From NCBI GenBank assembly GCA_002943765.1, contig PQWQ01000003.1, forward strand, positions 3,595,501 to 3,659,500: a stretch of DNA of 64,000 nt. Direction: 5' to 3'. The translations under genes were made by a program, and so were the position numbers. Shown here piece by piece: positions 25,766-38,090 of this stretch. The stretch comes from Psoroptes ovis. Taxonomy: Eukaryota; Arthropoda; Arachnida; Sarcoptiformes; Psoroptidae. Below the pieces are notes generated by a model. The model saw nothing but the letters and a program-made list of their open reading frames with translations, searched no databases and was not told the origin of the DNA. The first letter of the stretch is position 1. Each line of letters starts with the position of its first letter.

Positions 25766-27237
25766 TTTCGATTATTTTTTTTTTTAATTTCAGAAACTTT
25801 GAAATTCACAAAAAAAATTAAAGATTTTTATTTTATAAAATTAAATTGATGAAAATTGAAAACGAATAACGATCTGCCGCCACAAACAATCAAAATGATT
25901 ATGATCACGATTCAATGTTAAACACTAGTATTTAATTCTTTCGATTCCATGCAAATTCTATGCAAAGAAAACAAAATAATTATTCAATTGTAATACACTG
26001 GCAAAAAAAGTGTATCAACGAATACACCCATCGAATCATTTAATTATGTGTAAGATAGTGTAAAATTTATGGGGAAATATATGAATTATTTAATGATTTT
26101 AAGAAAAAAAAATCATAGACGCCCTAAGAAAAAAAAACATGTTCAAGCATCAAGTTTCTACTATTATTTATTTCAATTGAACTATTTTTAAATTTTCCAC
26201 ATCATACAATATTCCTATGTCTACAGCACTGAGTTATTTTTGTGTGATAAAAATAATTATTCATACAAAAAAACACAGAAAAATTTTGATTTTTAGCCAT
26301 TACCATAAATGTTCATCGAAACCATTTTTTGCGATTCTTTCATTTTTGTTTGTTTGTTTGAATTTTCACTAAACTATTCTTATTTTAGCGTGTATAACTT
26401 TAAAAAACGTATGTTGTAGCTTGTATGTTGTAAGAATTTTGAATTTCTTCAAAATTCTTATGATTTGTAATTGAAGAATAGCATAGAATTGAAATTGAAG
26501 AAGCAGAAAAACAAGAGCAACAAGCTATAATACAGTATACTAATCATACGATATTTGTATATCAAATATTATCGTTATTATTATATATTGTCTAACATGA
26601 TGAAAATAATCTAAATTTAACTTTTGTGTCTTGCTTTTCTCTGATTCTATCCTAGAATAGAGAGAATAGGGAATATATCTCGTTCATTTTTCTATTTTAA
26701 ATTCATTTCTATTCATTATAAATGACAATTCTTTAAATAAATTCCTATTACTGTTGATTTAAGATGAACAGATGTGTATTTCAATCAATACATCAGTGTA
26801 AAAATACCTTCTGCAAATAGTTGAAAAATTTTGATTTTACTGATATCGAATATTGTTCATTTGTAATTTTTTCATTCAAAATACTAAATTAAGTAAAATT
26901 AATGTAACCAATGATGAAATAGAAATGTATGAATTTCGATTGAATGAATGAAATTAATTGAATACAATGAAATGAATGAACAAAGGATTTTGACTTGAAA
27001 TTTTGATTGCTGAAGCTTTAATTGCAATCATGGGTCTCAATGATTTCTTTTGTTTGAAAATTTGGAATATTTCAGGATATGAATTTGTGTGGATGACTCA
27101 CATCATCTTGAAGATGCTTTGATTCCTTTCAAGAAAACACTGAAAGGACATGTTTTTTTAAATTGAACTAAATTGGAATGTAGTTTTACCTAAATTATTT
27201 CGTATCATTACTGGTCTGTTCCCTATTTCCAAAATAT
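25766..27237. other. intergenic, AT-rich
   Basis: No open frame of interest. It should contain the promoter of actin copy 2 at its left edge. Nothing else can be supported. Confidence 0.55.
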
Positions 27238-28010
27238 TCACCAGATTCCACGAAAATTTGATGATAAACTGGCCAATAAGAAAAAATAGCATGAAAATTC
27301 GCGAAAAATAATGATCAAATGTTTTGTTTCAATCAAATGGCCAGTGATTATTAATTTTTCAAAATTTTTTGGCCTTTTCAACATTATAAGATAATTTTCT
27401 GTCTGTGGGAAAAAAAATTAAAGTTATCAATTGTATTTTTTGATTGAATTTATTTGATATTTTACTGATTCGATACCTTGAATTGCATTGATAAGTTCAT
27501 CACGAATTTTTTCTTCGGTATATACAAAAGTTTTCGCATTTTTTTATGACAATTTTCCATATTAATTTGTATTTGACAGATTTTCAATAAAAATAATATG
27601 AATACAATGGTTTCAGTGAGAAATATTGATCTAGTAATCAAATCAAATGTTGGAGACACTCCAAAATAGATAACAATGAATAAAACGAAATTAATGATGA
27701 TAAATCGCATGAATAATATTATCGTTGTTAACCATCTAAATTTTACAATATAATAATCATATTCATGCATTAATAAATTCAGATAATGATATGATTTTCT
27801 TAATCGATATTCATAAAAAATTGAACGTTGTTTATTTAAGTATGAATTTTCAAAATTTTCATTATGATCATCGATTATCTTCAATATTTTGGATAACATT
27901 TTTTCAAAATGTATAAATTTTAATTGCATCAAATCAGATATTACGAATATATAGAAGTTTGTATAATAAAATGAACTAGTGATGATCAGGGTAGTAACAC
28001 CATAATATAT
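27238..28010 (-). pseudogene. receptor copy A, 3' part (inverted-break pseudogene)
   Basis: The C-terminal half of a receptor like those at 29,422-36,194. Exon 2 remainder is 27,477 to about 28,010; exon 3 is 27,238-27,402, with a proper GT donor (27,476-27,475) and AG acceptor. The frame is open through TM4 (VTTLIITSSFYYTNFYIFV), TM5, TM6 and the last helix in exon 3 (REFSCYFFLLASLSS). The N-terminal half does not precede it in the same orientation; it lies next to it on the other strand (28,035-28,504). The first exon and promoter are missing. The frame therefore starts at nothing usable, and the copy should be non-functional despite having no stop codons. Confidence 0.8.
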
Positions 28011-28504
28011 TCTCATATGATTGAATTTCAATAGATGAATATTTGTCAATGTTATTATGTTCAATATTAGCCATACGATCATCTTATGCCTTATTTAATC
28101 GAAATTATTGGCATAATTTAAATCAACAAATGTATTTTGGAAGTTTTTTTGGCATCTTTAATGCTCATCCATTTTGTATTGAAACATTATGTTTGCTATG
28201 GGCAGTGAATTTTATCATGATACAATTATCATCATTATTTTTGCGAGTGAAAGATTTGAAATGGTTCAATATTATATTAGCATTAGAAAATTATATTCCA
28301 TTTAAAAATATCGGACTTCGATCATATGAAGCTGAACAAATCAAAAAAAGAACTGATCAAATGTCTTTTTTTATACGTCATTCAATAATTTGGTTATCAT
28401 CATTACCTGGAATAGTTTTGTTATCAAGATATTATCAAAAATATTCAACCACAGATTTTATTTTGTTTGGCCCTGTATGGATATATTTTACTTTTTCAAA
28501 ATAA
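28010..28504 (+). pseudogene. receptor copy A, 5' part, inverted in place
   Basis: This plus-strand frame encodes the first half of exon 2 of the receptor family (TM1-TM3). It matches segments such as IRSSYALFNRNYWHN, NQQMYFGSFFGIF, ENYIPFKNIGLRSYEAE and LSRYYQKYSTTDF, which the intact copies carry in the same order on the minus strand. The exon-2 acceptor (TTTCAATAG, ending 28,034) has been carried along. Similarity to the intact genes ends near 28,490, at the point corresponding to where the minus-strand half begins. The two halves meet head-to-head within about 25 bp. Beyond 28,510 the sequence matches the far upstream flank of the other copies, so exon 1, intron 1 and the promoter (roughly 0.5 kb) are deleted. 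Confidence 0.8.
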
Positions 28505-29421
28505 TTTTCTTGTTGTTTTCAATACTTTCATTAATAACAATGTGAATCGTAATGATCAATTGTTGGAAATCAACAAACGAAAATTTTCAACGACATTCGT
28601 TGATTATTTGAAAATTGGAGAATTGAAAAAAAGTTCTTCATTAGAAAAATTGACTTAATTGAAAAGATAAATGAAGAATTTTCCATTGTCATCATCTAAT
28701 TGTCATTAGTATAATTATAATTTATTGTATTTCGAGAAAATTTCATTTTATTTTTTTTTCAAATTTATTTCTCATATTGATCTGTTTTGATCATTTGAAA
28801 CATATCGAGAAATACTGAGAATTTCAATTGTTTTTTTTCACGGAAAATGAAATTATCTAATGATGAATTAAATAATTATTTCTCATATAATATAGCAATG
28901 CTTCAAATTAATTGTTCCGCAAAAGTTGTTTTCACTGCATGTTTTCAAAATGTGAAATAATCATTGGCCTTTAGGATTTTATTTATTTATTTTATTTTTT
29001 TCGATGAAGCATTTATAACAAATGAAAATCGATATTAAATTAGTTCAATTCAATTTCTAAAATTTCAAATACAAATAGATCAGAAATCATTTTACGGATC
29101 GACTGTTAGATTGATTTTTGTTTTGATTGATTATTCCATTTAGAATGGTACAATTGAGTTGTAAACATTTTAATTTGAAATAATAATGATAATGAAATTA
29201 TGAACATATTTCATATAAATCAATATATTTTATTGATGAAAATTATTTTAAATATGAAAATTGCACCTAAATTGATGATTATAATATTTTCTATAATTAT
29301 GCAAAAATGTGAACATGATTCTTAAGGCAAATGGCCGATGAAAATCAATCAAATGCTAAGTGAATACAATTGAAAAATGAAATTGATTCGTCTTGTTGAT
29401 CCATTTGAAAATCCAAGATTA
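28505..29421. other. inter-copy spacer of the receptor array
   Basis: Up to about 28,850 it resembles the spacer upstream of the other copies (compare 33,790-34,100 and 36,400-36,690), including a shared ATTGATCTGTTTTGATCATTT-type block. From about 29,141 it holds the decayed membrane-protein exon listed separately. No other gene is seen. Confidence 0.6.
29141..29385 (+). pseudogene. decayed 5'-exon fragment of the 37.0-kb membrane-protein gene
   Basis: Aligns with 37,030-37,245 (shared CATATTTCATATAAATCAAT-type block, TATTTTATTGATGAAAAT, TTTTCTATAATTATGCAAAA). It then jumps to AAGTGAATACAATTGAAAAA, which also occurs in the second exon of the full gene (37,421 onward). The frame is broken. 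Two similar fragments lie in the next two spacers. The trace of the second exon shows that more of the gene was once present here. Confidence 0.6.
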
Positions 29422-30911
29422 TCATATGAAACGTAATGATAAACTAGCCAATAGCATAAAATAGCAGGAAAATTCTCGGAAAATTTCGATTAAATGTTTC
29501 TTTGCAATCACATGACCAGTGATTGTTAATTGTCCAAAATATTTGGGTTCTTTCAGAAATGTTAGATAATTTTTAGTCTGTAATTTATGAAAAAAATTAT
29601 TGAATGAATTTCTTTTCATAGGAAAGTCATAGTAAAAACATCAATAAATACAAATTGGATACCTTGAATTTTAAGGATGCATTCATTTTCAAATTTTTTT
29701 CTGAGATATATAGAAATTTTCTTAAATTTCGATGAGCATTATCCATATTGACTTGTATTTGACATACTTTTAATAGAAATGTTATGAATATTATGATTTC
29801 AAAGAAAAACACGGAACGATATAAAAAATCAAATGTTGGAGGCATTTTATAATAGATGACAATGAATGATACCAAATTCAGTGTAATGAAACGCCAAAAT
29901 AATGTAATGGTTGCTATCCACTTGAATATTATATTATAATGATCATACTCATTCATTAATTGATTCAGATAATGATAAGATTTTTTCAATTGATATTCAT
30001 AAAAAATTGAACGTTGTTTCTTTGTGTGATAATTTATATTTTCATCATCAATCATATGCAAAATGGTGGTCAACATTCTTTCAAAACGCATAAATTTCAA
30101 TCGCATCAAATCTGAAATAATAAATACATAAAAATTTGTATAATACAACGAACTAGTGATGATCAATGTTGTAATTATATAATAAAGTCCCCATGTTAGG
30201 CCAAACATGAGAAAATTTGATGTTGAATATTTTTGATAGAATTGGGGCATTAAAACGAATCCACATAAAATTGATAACAAAATTGTTGCATTATGCGTCA
30301 AAAATAATTTGTGTTTAATATTTAATTGGATTAGTTTTGCATCGTCTGGTCGAAATCCTATATTTTTAAATGGAATATATTTTTCTAATGCTAAAATAAT
30401 ATTTAACCATTTTAAATGTTTTAATTTTATAAATAATGATGATAATTGTATCATGATACAATTCGCTGCCCATACAAAGCATAATGTTTCAATATGAAAA
30501 GGATGTACACCGAAGATGCCGAAAAAACTTCCTAAATACATTTGTTGATTCTCATTTTGCCAATAATCATGATTTAATAGAGCGTAAGATGCACGAATGC
30601 TTAATATAATACACATTATCAATGCCATATATTCATCTAATGAAAATTTTTAAATTATAAAATCGTTTCAAAGATATTCAGTAATGTAAAAGAATCAACT
30701 TCAAAAAAAAATTAGAATAATCACCTAAGCCAAATGTATAACGTTTATTCCAATCAATTTTATGATAATCATTTTGTAAATATAATTTACAATCAATAAA
30801 TCTTGTAATCATGAATTTTTTCGGCACATTTTCAATATAAAAACAAATCAAATGATCAGTAAATTTGTATCGATATTTACCAATCCAATAAAAATGATAT
30901 TTGAAAAACAT
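29422..30911 (-). CDS. gustatory-receptor-like 7TM protein, copy B (intact)
   Basis: Three exons: 30,725-30,911, 29,663-30,636 and 29,422-29,577, all with GT-AG junctions, giving 438 residues. The N-terminal 62 residues are hydrophilic (MFFKYHFYWIGKYRYKF...). Seven hydrophobic helices then fall at about 64-86, 110-132, 177-197, 211-235, 298-323, 337-357 and 417-436, with a long intracellular-type loop between helices 4 and 5. An intracellular N-terminus, seven helices and a separate short last exon carrying TM7 are typical of arthropod gustatory-receptor (7tm_7) genes, which form ligand-gated cation channels in chemosensory neurons. The family call is inference, because the classic TYhhhhhQF motif is not obvious. 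It is one of four tandem minus-strand copies. Confidence 0.6.
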
Positions 30912-31748
30912 TATCTATTTCAATAAGTTTATTATAAAATATTGCAAATTTCAATCAAAATAGTGATAGAATAAATGTTTTTATATGATCATAATGATGG
31001 ATCTGAATTTCATATGAATGTCATAATAAAAAATAACCACAAAATAATTATTCAAATTTTAAACATATTTTCGTCATCAAAATACTACATATTCATGACA
31101 AAATCAATATTGTTCAGTTCATGGAACTGATTAGATTCAAAAATTTAAATTTTCAAGCATATTTTTGTTTAAAAATAATTTTTTCGCTGTTTTTCCACTG
31201 GTAAATGCTTAATATAAATCAACATAGTGTACTGTAATGATTGATTTTTTAATTAAAAACAAAAAATATTCAAATATTTTTTAATTATTCGAATCTGTAA
31301 ATAGAAGAATTCTTTATTCGAAAAATGATTCAATCCAAAGCTATTTTGAGTCATTGTCATATGAGTCCTTGTATTTTTTTTTAATCATTTCAATTTTTGA
31401 ATTCGAATCGATCAATTTCAATCAATTGCAGTACTCATCTTAATATTTGAAAATTTGCAAATTTTTTGTCAAAAATAGAATCATATCAAAATGATGATTG
31501 ATTGATGAAAAATAAATATCAATGTTTCACAAAAGTTGTTTTCAGTGCATGAAATTTTGGCCAATATTTTTACATTCAAATGTCATCATATATGGTCAAA
31601 TATGAAATACTGGCATTCAAGACCCATTTAAACAATTGAATTTTTCTGTTTTTAATATAAGGCGTAATTCAAAAACTAAATAAAATTTAAATTAAGTCAA
31701 TTTAATTTAAAAATTTTCGAATAAAAATGGATCAAATAATGTTTCGTA

Positions 31749-31915
31749 TTGATTGATTGTTCAATGAATATGTATCGATCGTTATTAGTTGATTCATTAT
31801 TCGCATTTAGAATGATAAAAATGGATGATAAACATTTGTTTATCAATCAATATGTTTTCCATATAAATCAATTTATTGAGGATAATCCTTTTAATATTGG
31901 AAATCGTACTGAAAT

Positions 31916-31946
<31 letters not shown>

Positions 31947-31990
31947 AATAACGTTTTCTATAATTATGCATAATATGAACATGATTCTAA
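31749..31990 (+). pseudogene. 5'-exon fragment of membrane-protein gene, spacer 2
   Basis: The plus-strand frame includes FAFRMIKMDDKHLFINQY and NVFYNY, clearly related to the first exon of the gene at 37,054. A GAT expansion gives ten aspartates in a row. It ends in a stop where the full gene continues, and the downstream exon with the membrane helix is absent. Treated as a fragment left by duplication of the array unit. Confidence 0.65.
31917..31949. repeat. (GAT)n microsatellite
   Basis: About ten GAT units inside the duplicated exon fragment; the two related fragments have only two to five units. Confidence 0.9.
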
Positions 31991-32052
31991 AGATGAATGG
32001 CCGATCAAAATCTTTGAATGTTATATTTTATTGATTTGAAAATCACTGATCA

Positions 32053-33535
32053 TCATATGAAACGCAATGATAAACTAGCCAATAGCATAAAATAGATTGA
32101 AAATTCACTGAAAATTTTTATTAAATGTTTCTTTCTGATAACATGACCAGTGATTGTTAATTGTCCAAAATATTCAGGCTCTTTCAGAAATGTCAAATAA
32201 TTTTTTGTCTGGAATTAATGGAAATTATTTTTCATTGGAATTCATAGTGAAAACATAAGCAAATACAAATTGAATACCTTGAATTTTAAAGGTGCATTCA
32301 TTTTGAATTTTCTTTCTGATATATATAGAAATTTCCGTAATTTTTGATTAGCAATATTCATATTAATTTGTATTTGACATACTTTCAATAAATATGATAT
32401 GAATATTATGATTTCAACGAAAAATACAGAACGATACAATAAATCGATTGCTGGATGCATTTCAAAATAGATGACTATGAATAATATAAAATTGAGGATA
32501 ATAAAACGCCAAAATATTGTAATGGTTGCTAACCATTTGAATACAATATTATAATAATCATATTCATTCATTAATTGATTGAGATAATGGTAAGATTTTC
32601 TTAATCGATATTCATAAAAAATTGAACGTTGTTTCTTTATGAAATAATTTTCAAAATTTTCATTTTGATCATCGATAATTTTCAAAATGGTGGTCAACAT
32701 TTTTTCGAAACGCATAAATTTGAATCGCATCAAATCCGATATAATAAATACATAAAAATTTGTATAATACAATGAACTGGTGGAGATTAATGTTATAACC
32801 ATATAATAAAGTGCCCAAGTAAGGCCAAACATGAGAAAATTTGATACTGAATATTTTTGATAATATTGTGACAATAAAACGAATCCAAATAATAATGATA
32901 CCCAAATTACTGCATTACGCGTTAAAAATGATTTGAGTTTAATATTCAGCTCGATTAGTTTAGCATCATATGAGAGAAGCCCTATATTTTTAAATGGAAT
33001 ATATTTTTCTAATGCTAAAATAATATTTAACCATTTTAAATGTTTTAATTTTATAAATAATGATGATAATTGTATCATCATACAATTTGCTGCATATACA
33101 AAGCATAATGTTTCAATATGAATTGGATGCACACCAAAGACGTCGAAAAAACTCCCTAAATACATTTGTTGATTCTTATTTTGCCAATAATCATGATTCA
33201 ATAAGGCATAAGATGCACGTATGACTAATATCATACAAATGATCAATGCTATATATTCATCTAATAAAAATTTTAAAATTATCGAATCAATTCAGAAATA
33301 CTAAGTCATAAGAATAAATTAACATCGAAAAATCAGAATAATCACCTAAGCCGAATGTATAACGTTTATTCCAATCAATCTTATGATAATCATTTTGTAA
33401 ATATAATTTACAATCAATAAATCGTGTAATCATGAATTTTTTCGGCACATTTTCAATATAAAAACAAATCAAATGATCAGTAAATTTGTAACGATATTTA
33501 CCGATCCAATAAAAATGATATTTGAAAAACATCAT
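32053..33535 (-). CDS. gustatory-receptor-like 7TM protein, copy C (intact)
   Basis: Exons 33,346-33,535, 32,278-33,260 and 32,053-32,208 give 441 residues from the ATG at 33,532. A second ATG directly upstream (33,535) would add one Met; the downstream one aligns with the other copies. Exon 1 encodes the same 62 residues as copy B, while exon 2 differs from copy B at roughly a fifth of positions. The topology is the same seven-helix arrangement as copy B; exon 3 ends SIYFMLLASLSLRFI. Transcribed head-to-tail with copies B and D at about 2.6-kb spacing. Likely a chemoreceptor, on architecture alone. Confidence 0.6.
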
Positions 33536-34699
33536 CTATTTCGAGCATTTAAGAATGTATTATTCGAAGTTGATTGAAAAAGATTAAAAAATCAAATAGT
33601 AACAGAGTAAATGTTTTAAAATGATCATAATGATATTGATGAATTTCATGGGAAAAAAGAAGGAAGAATAATTATCGAAATTTTAATCAAAACATTCAAT
33701 ATTTATGACAAAATCAATTTTTGTTCAATTCATGAAAATGATTCGATTCAAAAATTCAAATTTTTAAGAATAATTTTATTTAAAGATCCTTTTTTAGTTA
33801 TTGTCATTGTTATCAACAAAATGTATATCGTGATGATCAATTATTTGAATTATACAAAAAACATTAAAGGAAAATTCATTCGAAACACTTTAATTATTTA
33901 AATCTGAGAAAATGAGAATTCTTCATAAGAAAAATGATTTAATTAAAAAGAAAAGAGCAATTTGAATTCGTTGTCATATAAATGCTTTAATGCTTTTCTT
34001 ATTTTGATCATATTATTTCATTATTTATATTCGAATCGATCTGTTTTGATCATTTTATTACTGGAGAATTGGCAAAAATTTTCTCCCCGAGATATAATCT
34101 TAAAAAAAAGATGATTTACTTATGAAAAATAAACATAAATGTTTTTCAGTTGATCGTTTCGCAAAAGTTGTTTTCACTGCATAAAATTATGGCCATTATT
34201 GTTGCATTCAAATGTCATATATGGGCCAAAAATATGAAATAAACATCTTCCATTTGAACTATTAATAATTGAATTTTTTTCCATATAAAATGGAGACTAA
34301 TTTGCAAATCGAATAAAGTTTGAATTAATTTAATTTTATTTTAAAATTTTCAAATAAAAATGGATCAAATCATGCTCAGGACTGTTTGATTGTTCAATCA
34401 ATATATTGATTGATATTAGTTGATTAATTATTTATTTGCATTTCGAATGATAAAATTGGATGGTAAACATTTCTATTTGAATAATTTGAATAATGGCAAT
34501 GAAAATGAATGTTTTCCATATGAATCAATATATTTTATTGATGAAAATCATTTTAATATTGAAAATCGTACCAAAATTGATGATGATAATGATAAAAACG
34601 TTTTCTATAATTATTCAAAATGTTAACATGATTCAAAAGATGAATGTCCGATCAAAATCATTGAATGTTATATTTCATTGATTTGAAAATCAGTGATCA
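33536..34699. other. inter-copy spacer of the receptor array
   Basis: Aligns along most of its length with 36,195-37,260. It contains the third membrane-protein exon fragment. No other gene is seen. Confidence 0.6.
34403..34650 (+). pseudogene. 5'-exon fragment of membrane-protein gene, spacer 3
   Basis: The closest relative of the first exon at 37,027-37,278: FAFRMIKLDGKHFYLNN is identical, and YFIDENHFNIENRTKI differs at one or two residues. The frame ends with a stop just after YSKC, where the full gene reads on. The second exon is absent. The sequence then passes straight into the 3' flank of receptor copy D. Confidence 0.7.
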
Positions 34700-36194
34700 T
34701 CATATGAAACGTAATGATAAACTAGCCAATAGCATAAAATATATTGAAAATTCACTGAAAATTTTTATCAAATGTTTCTTTCTGATAACATGACCAGTGA
34801 TTGTTAATTGTCCAAAATATTCAGGCTCTTTCAGGAATGTCAGATAATTTTTTGTCTGTAAATTATGAAAATTATTGAATGAATTTCTCCTTCATAGGAT
34901 TTCATAGTGAAAACATAAGCAAATACAGATAGAATACCTTGAATTTTAAAGATGTATTCATTTTGAATTTTTTTTTCTGATATATATAGAAATTTCCGTA
35001 ATTTTTGATGGGCAATATTCATATTAGTTTGTATTTGACATACTTTCAGTAAATATGATATGAATATTATGATTTCAACGAAAAATACAGAACGATACAA
35101 AAAATCGATTGTTGGATGCATTTCGAAATAGATGACTATGAATAATATAAAATTGAGGATGATAAAACGCCAAAATATCGCAATCGTTGCTAACCATTTG
35201 AATACAATATTATAATAATCATATTCATTCATTAGCTGATTCAGATAATGATACGATTTTCTTAATCGATATTCATAAAAAATTGAACGTAATTTCTTTG
35301 TATGATAATTTTCAAAATTTCCATTTTGATCATCGATAATCTTCAAAATGGTGGTCAACATTTTTTCAAAACGCATAAATTTTAATCGCATCAAATCTGA
35401 AATAATAAATACATAAAAATTTGTATAATACAATGAACTAGTGGAGATCAATGTTGTGACCATATAATAAAGTGCCCATGTAAGGCCAAACAGGAAAAAA
35501 TTTGATACTGAATATTTTTGATAATATTGTGATAATAAAGCGAATCCAAATAATAATGATACCCAAATTATTGCATTACGCGTTAAAAATAATTTGTGTT
35601 TAATATTCAGCTCGATTAGTTTAGCATCGTATGATTGAAGTCCTATATTTTTAAATGGAATATATTTTTCTAATGCTAAAATAATATTTAACCATTTCAA
35701 ATGTTTTAATTTCAAAAATAATGATGATAATTGTATCATAATACAATTTGCCGTATATACAAAGCATAATGTTTCAATATGAAATGGATGCACACCAAAG
35801 ATGTCGAAAAAACTCCCTAAATACATTTGTTGATTCTCATTTTGCCAATAATCATGATTCAACAAAGCATAAGATGCACGTATAACTAATATCATACAAA
35901 TGATCAATGCTATATATTCATCTAATAACAATTTTAAAATTTAAAAATCAATTCAGAAATATTAAGTCATATGAAAGAATTATCATCGAAAAAATTAGAA
36001 TAATCACCTAAGCCAAATGTATAACGTTTATTCCAATCAATTTTATTATAATCATTTTGTAAATATAATTTACAATCAATAAATCGTGTAATCATGAATT
36101 TTTTCGGCACATTTTCAATATAAAAACAAATCAAATGATCAGTAAATTTGTATCGATATTCACCGATCCAATAAAAATGATATTTGAAAAACAT
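34700..36194 (-). pseudogene. gustatory-receptor-like copy D, frameshifted near exon 2 end
   Basis: Exons at 36,008-36,194, 34,938-35,921 and 34,700-34,855 keep all GT-AG sites. The protein follows copy C closely through TM6. In the stretch after FLYISEKK it has nine consecutive A (coding strand) where copies B and C have one base fewer over the aligned interval. This shifts the frame: exon 2 reads KIQNEYIFKIQ instead of KMNAPLKFK-type sequence, and exon 3 would hit a stop after about 11 codons, losing TM7. Exon 3 itself is undamaged. Either a young pseudogene or a homopolymer sequencing error. Confidence 0.65.
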
Positions 36195-37053
36195 CGTTTA
36201 TTTCGAGAATTTAAAAATGCATAATTCTAAATTGATTGAAAAAGATTAAAAAAATCAAATAGTAACAAAGTGAGTGTTTCAAAATGATCATAATGATATG
36301 GAATGAATTTCTCATGAGAAAAAAGAACGATGAATAATTGTCAAAATTTCAATCAAAACATTTTATATTTATGACAAAATCAATTTTCGTTGTTGTCAAT
36401 GTTTAATTGTTTCCATAAATCAACAATTTATGTCGTGATGATTGATTATTTGAATTAAACAAAAAAAAACGTTAAAGAAAATTTATTCGAAACACTTTAA
36501 TTATTTAAATCTGAGAAAATGAGAATTCTTCATAAGAAAAATGATTTAATTAAAAAGAAAAGAGCAATTTAAATACGTTGTCATATAAATGCTTTAATGC
36601 TTTTCTTATGTTGATCATATTGTGTCCTTTTTTACAGTCGAATCGATCTGTTTTGATCATTTTATTACTGGAGAATTGGCAAAAATTTTCTCTTAAGATA
36701 TAATCTTAAAAAAAAGATGATTTACTTATGAAAAATAAACATAAATGTTTTTCAGTTGATCGTTTCACCAAAGTTGTTTTCACTGCATAAAATTATGGCC
36801 GTTATTGTTGCATTCAAATGTCATATATTGGCCAAAAATAGTAAATAAACATGTTCCATTTGAACTGTTTATAATTGAATTTTTTTTCCATATAAAATGG
36901 AGACTAATTTGCAAATCGAATAAAGTTTGAATTAATTTAATTTTATTCTGAAATTTTCAAATAAAAATGGATCAAATCATGCTCAGGACTGTTTGATTGT
37001 TCAATCAATATATTGATTGATTTTAGTTGATTAATTATTTATTTGCATTTCGA
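36195..37053. other. divergent spacer between receptor D and the membrane-protein gene
   Basis: AT-rich and closely related to the spacer at 33.5-34.4 kb. It should hold the promoter of copy D and, on the other strand, the upstream part of the membrane-protein gene. An ATG-led nine-codon frame at 36,967 followed by a stop could be an upstream exon, but this cannot be settled by eye. Confidence 0.5.
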
Positions 37054-38028
37054 ATGATAAAATTGGATGGTAAACATTTCTATTTAAATAATTTGAATAA
37101 TGGCAATGAAAATGAACGTTTTCCATATAAATCAGTATATTTTATTGATGAAAATCATTTTAATATTGAAAATTGTACTAAAATTAATGATGATGATGAT
37201 GACAACAACGTTTTCTATAATTATTCAAAATGTGAACATGATTCAAAAGATGAATGGTGGGTGACGATCGATGATTATGTATGTTTCGATGATAAAATTT
37301 GAAAATTCTTTTGAATAATTAAGATGATGGATCGATGATTGATCTGAATCATAAATCATTTTATTTAGTTTTATAGAAAGAAAAATTTCTGCTGTTTCAT
37401 ATGGTCAACATTGAAATGTGAAGTGAATACAATTGAAAAATGTAATCAAAATTTTAGTAAATATTTACAAACAAATACAATTGAATTGTACGGAAAATTT
37501 TGTGAAGATTATTCATATGATAGTTGGTCATGTTGGTTGACATATGGCAGAGAAAAATCCATAATAATCGGTACAGTAGTCAGTGCGATATTGATTGTTT
37601 TGATTGCATGTGCAAGTTTTTGTTATATTAAAAATCGAAATTTATTTAATTTTGGAAAAGTAAAAAAACCAGAAGATAATTCATCAATTTCATCATCATC
37701 AGCATCATTGAAATCAATTGTCAAACAGCAACCAGTAGAAGAACCGACACCAAAAAGATCAAAAGAACCACTGAAAGGACAAGCATTATTGGATTATTTA
37801 GCAACTAAAACACCACCTTTACCAAAGAAAAAAACACCGAGAACAAAATATAGTTATGTACATGATTTTCTAGGTCTTTCATCTTCAGAAAGTTCAATAG
37901 GTTCAACAACATCTTCGGCACCATTTAAACTTGAATATATCCCGGTACCACCAAACGTTGATTGGACTACTCTTGATGGGCCAAGTTATCGTGTATTTTA
38001 TTCGACACCGAAAACAGATATACTTTAA
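37054..38028 (+). CDS. single-pass membrane protein, 5' end uncertain
   Basis: Modelled as 37,054-37,278 and 37,369-38,028, joined across a 90-bp intron (donor GTATGT, acceptor TTTATTTAG); the frame is preserved, giving about 294 residues. The presumed outer part is acidic and Cys-containing (YSKCEHD, NFCCF, LKCEVN, EKCNQNF, KFCEDY, SWSCW). One membrane helix (about 139-163, SIIIGTVVSAILIVLIACAS) precedes a Ser/Pro-rich tail with PPLPKKK, a possible SH3 ligand, and ends at TAA. No family is recognised. The start is uncertain: the open frame extends upstream of 37,054 to an AG at 37,026, and no signal peptide is seen, so a further upstream exon is likely. Its first exon has three degraded copies in the receptor array. 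The stop lies 62 bp from that of the convergent CRAL-TRIO gene. Confidence 0.6.
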
Positions 38029-38090
38029 TCATTCAAAGAAGAGAAAAAATTTCAATTTATTTGAGTGAAATAATTAGAAAGATATTAAGA

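Larger units (their letters stand above)
30912..32052. other. inter-copy spacer of the receptor array
   Basis: AT-rich. It contains the promoter of copy B at its left edge and the membrane-protein exon fragment at 31,749-31,990. Much of it aligns with the spacers at 33.5-34.7 kb and 36.2-37.0 kb. Confidence 0.6.

Noticed and set aside
27462..28504. Two separate small receptor genes on opposite strands
   Set aside because: Each matches only one half of the same receptor, and together they make one complete exon 2; an inversion explains both.
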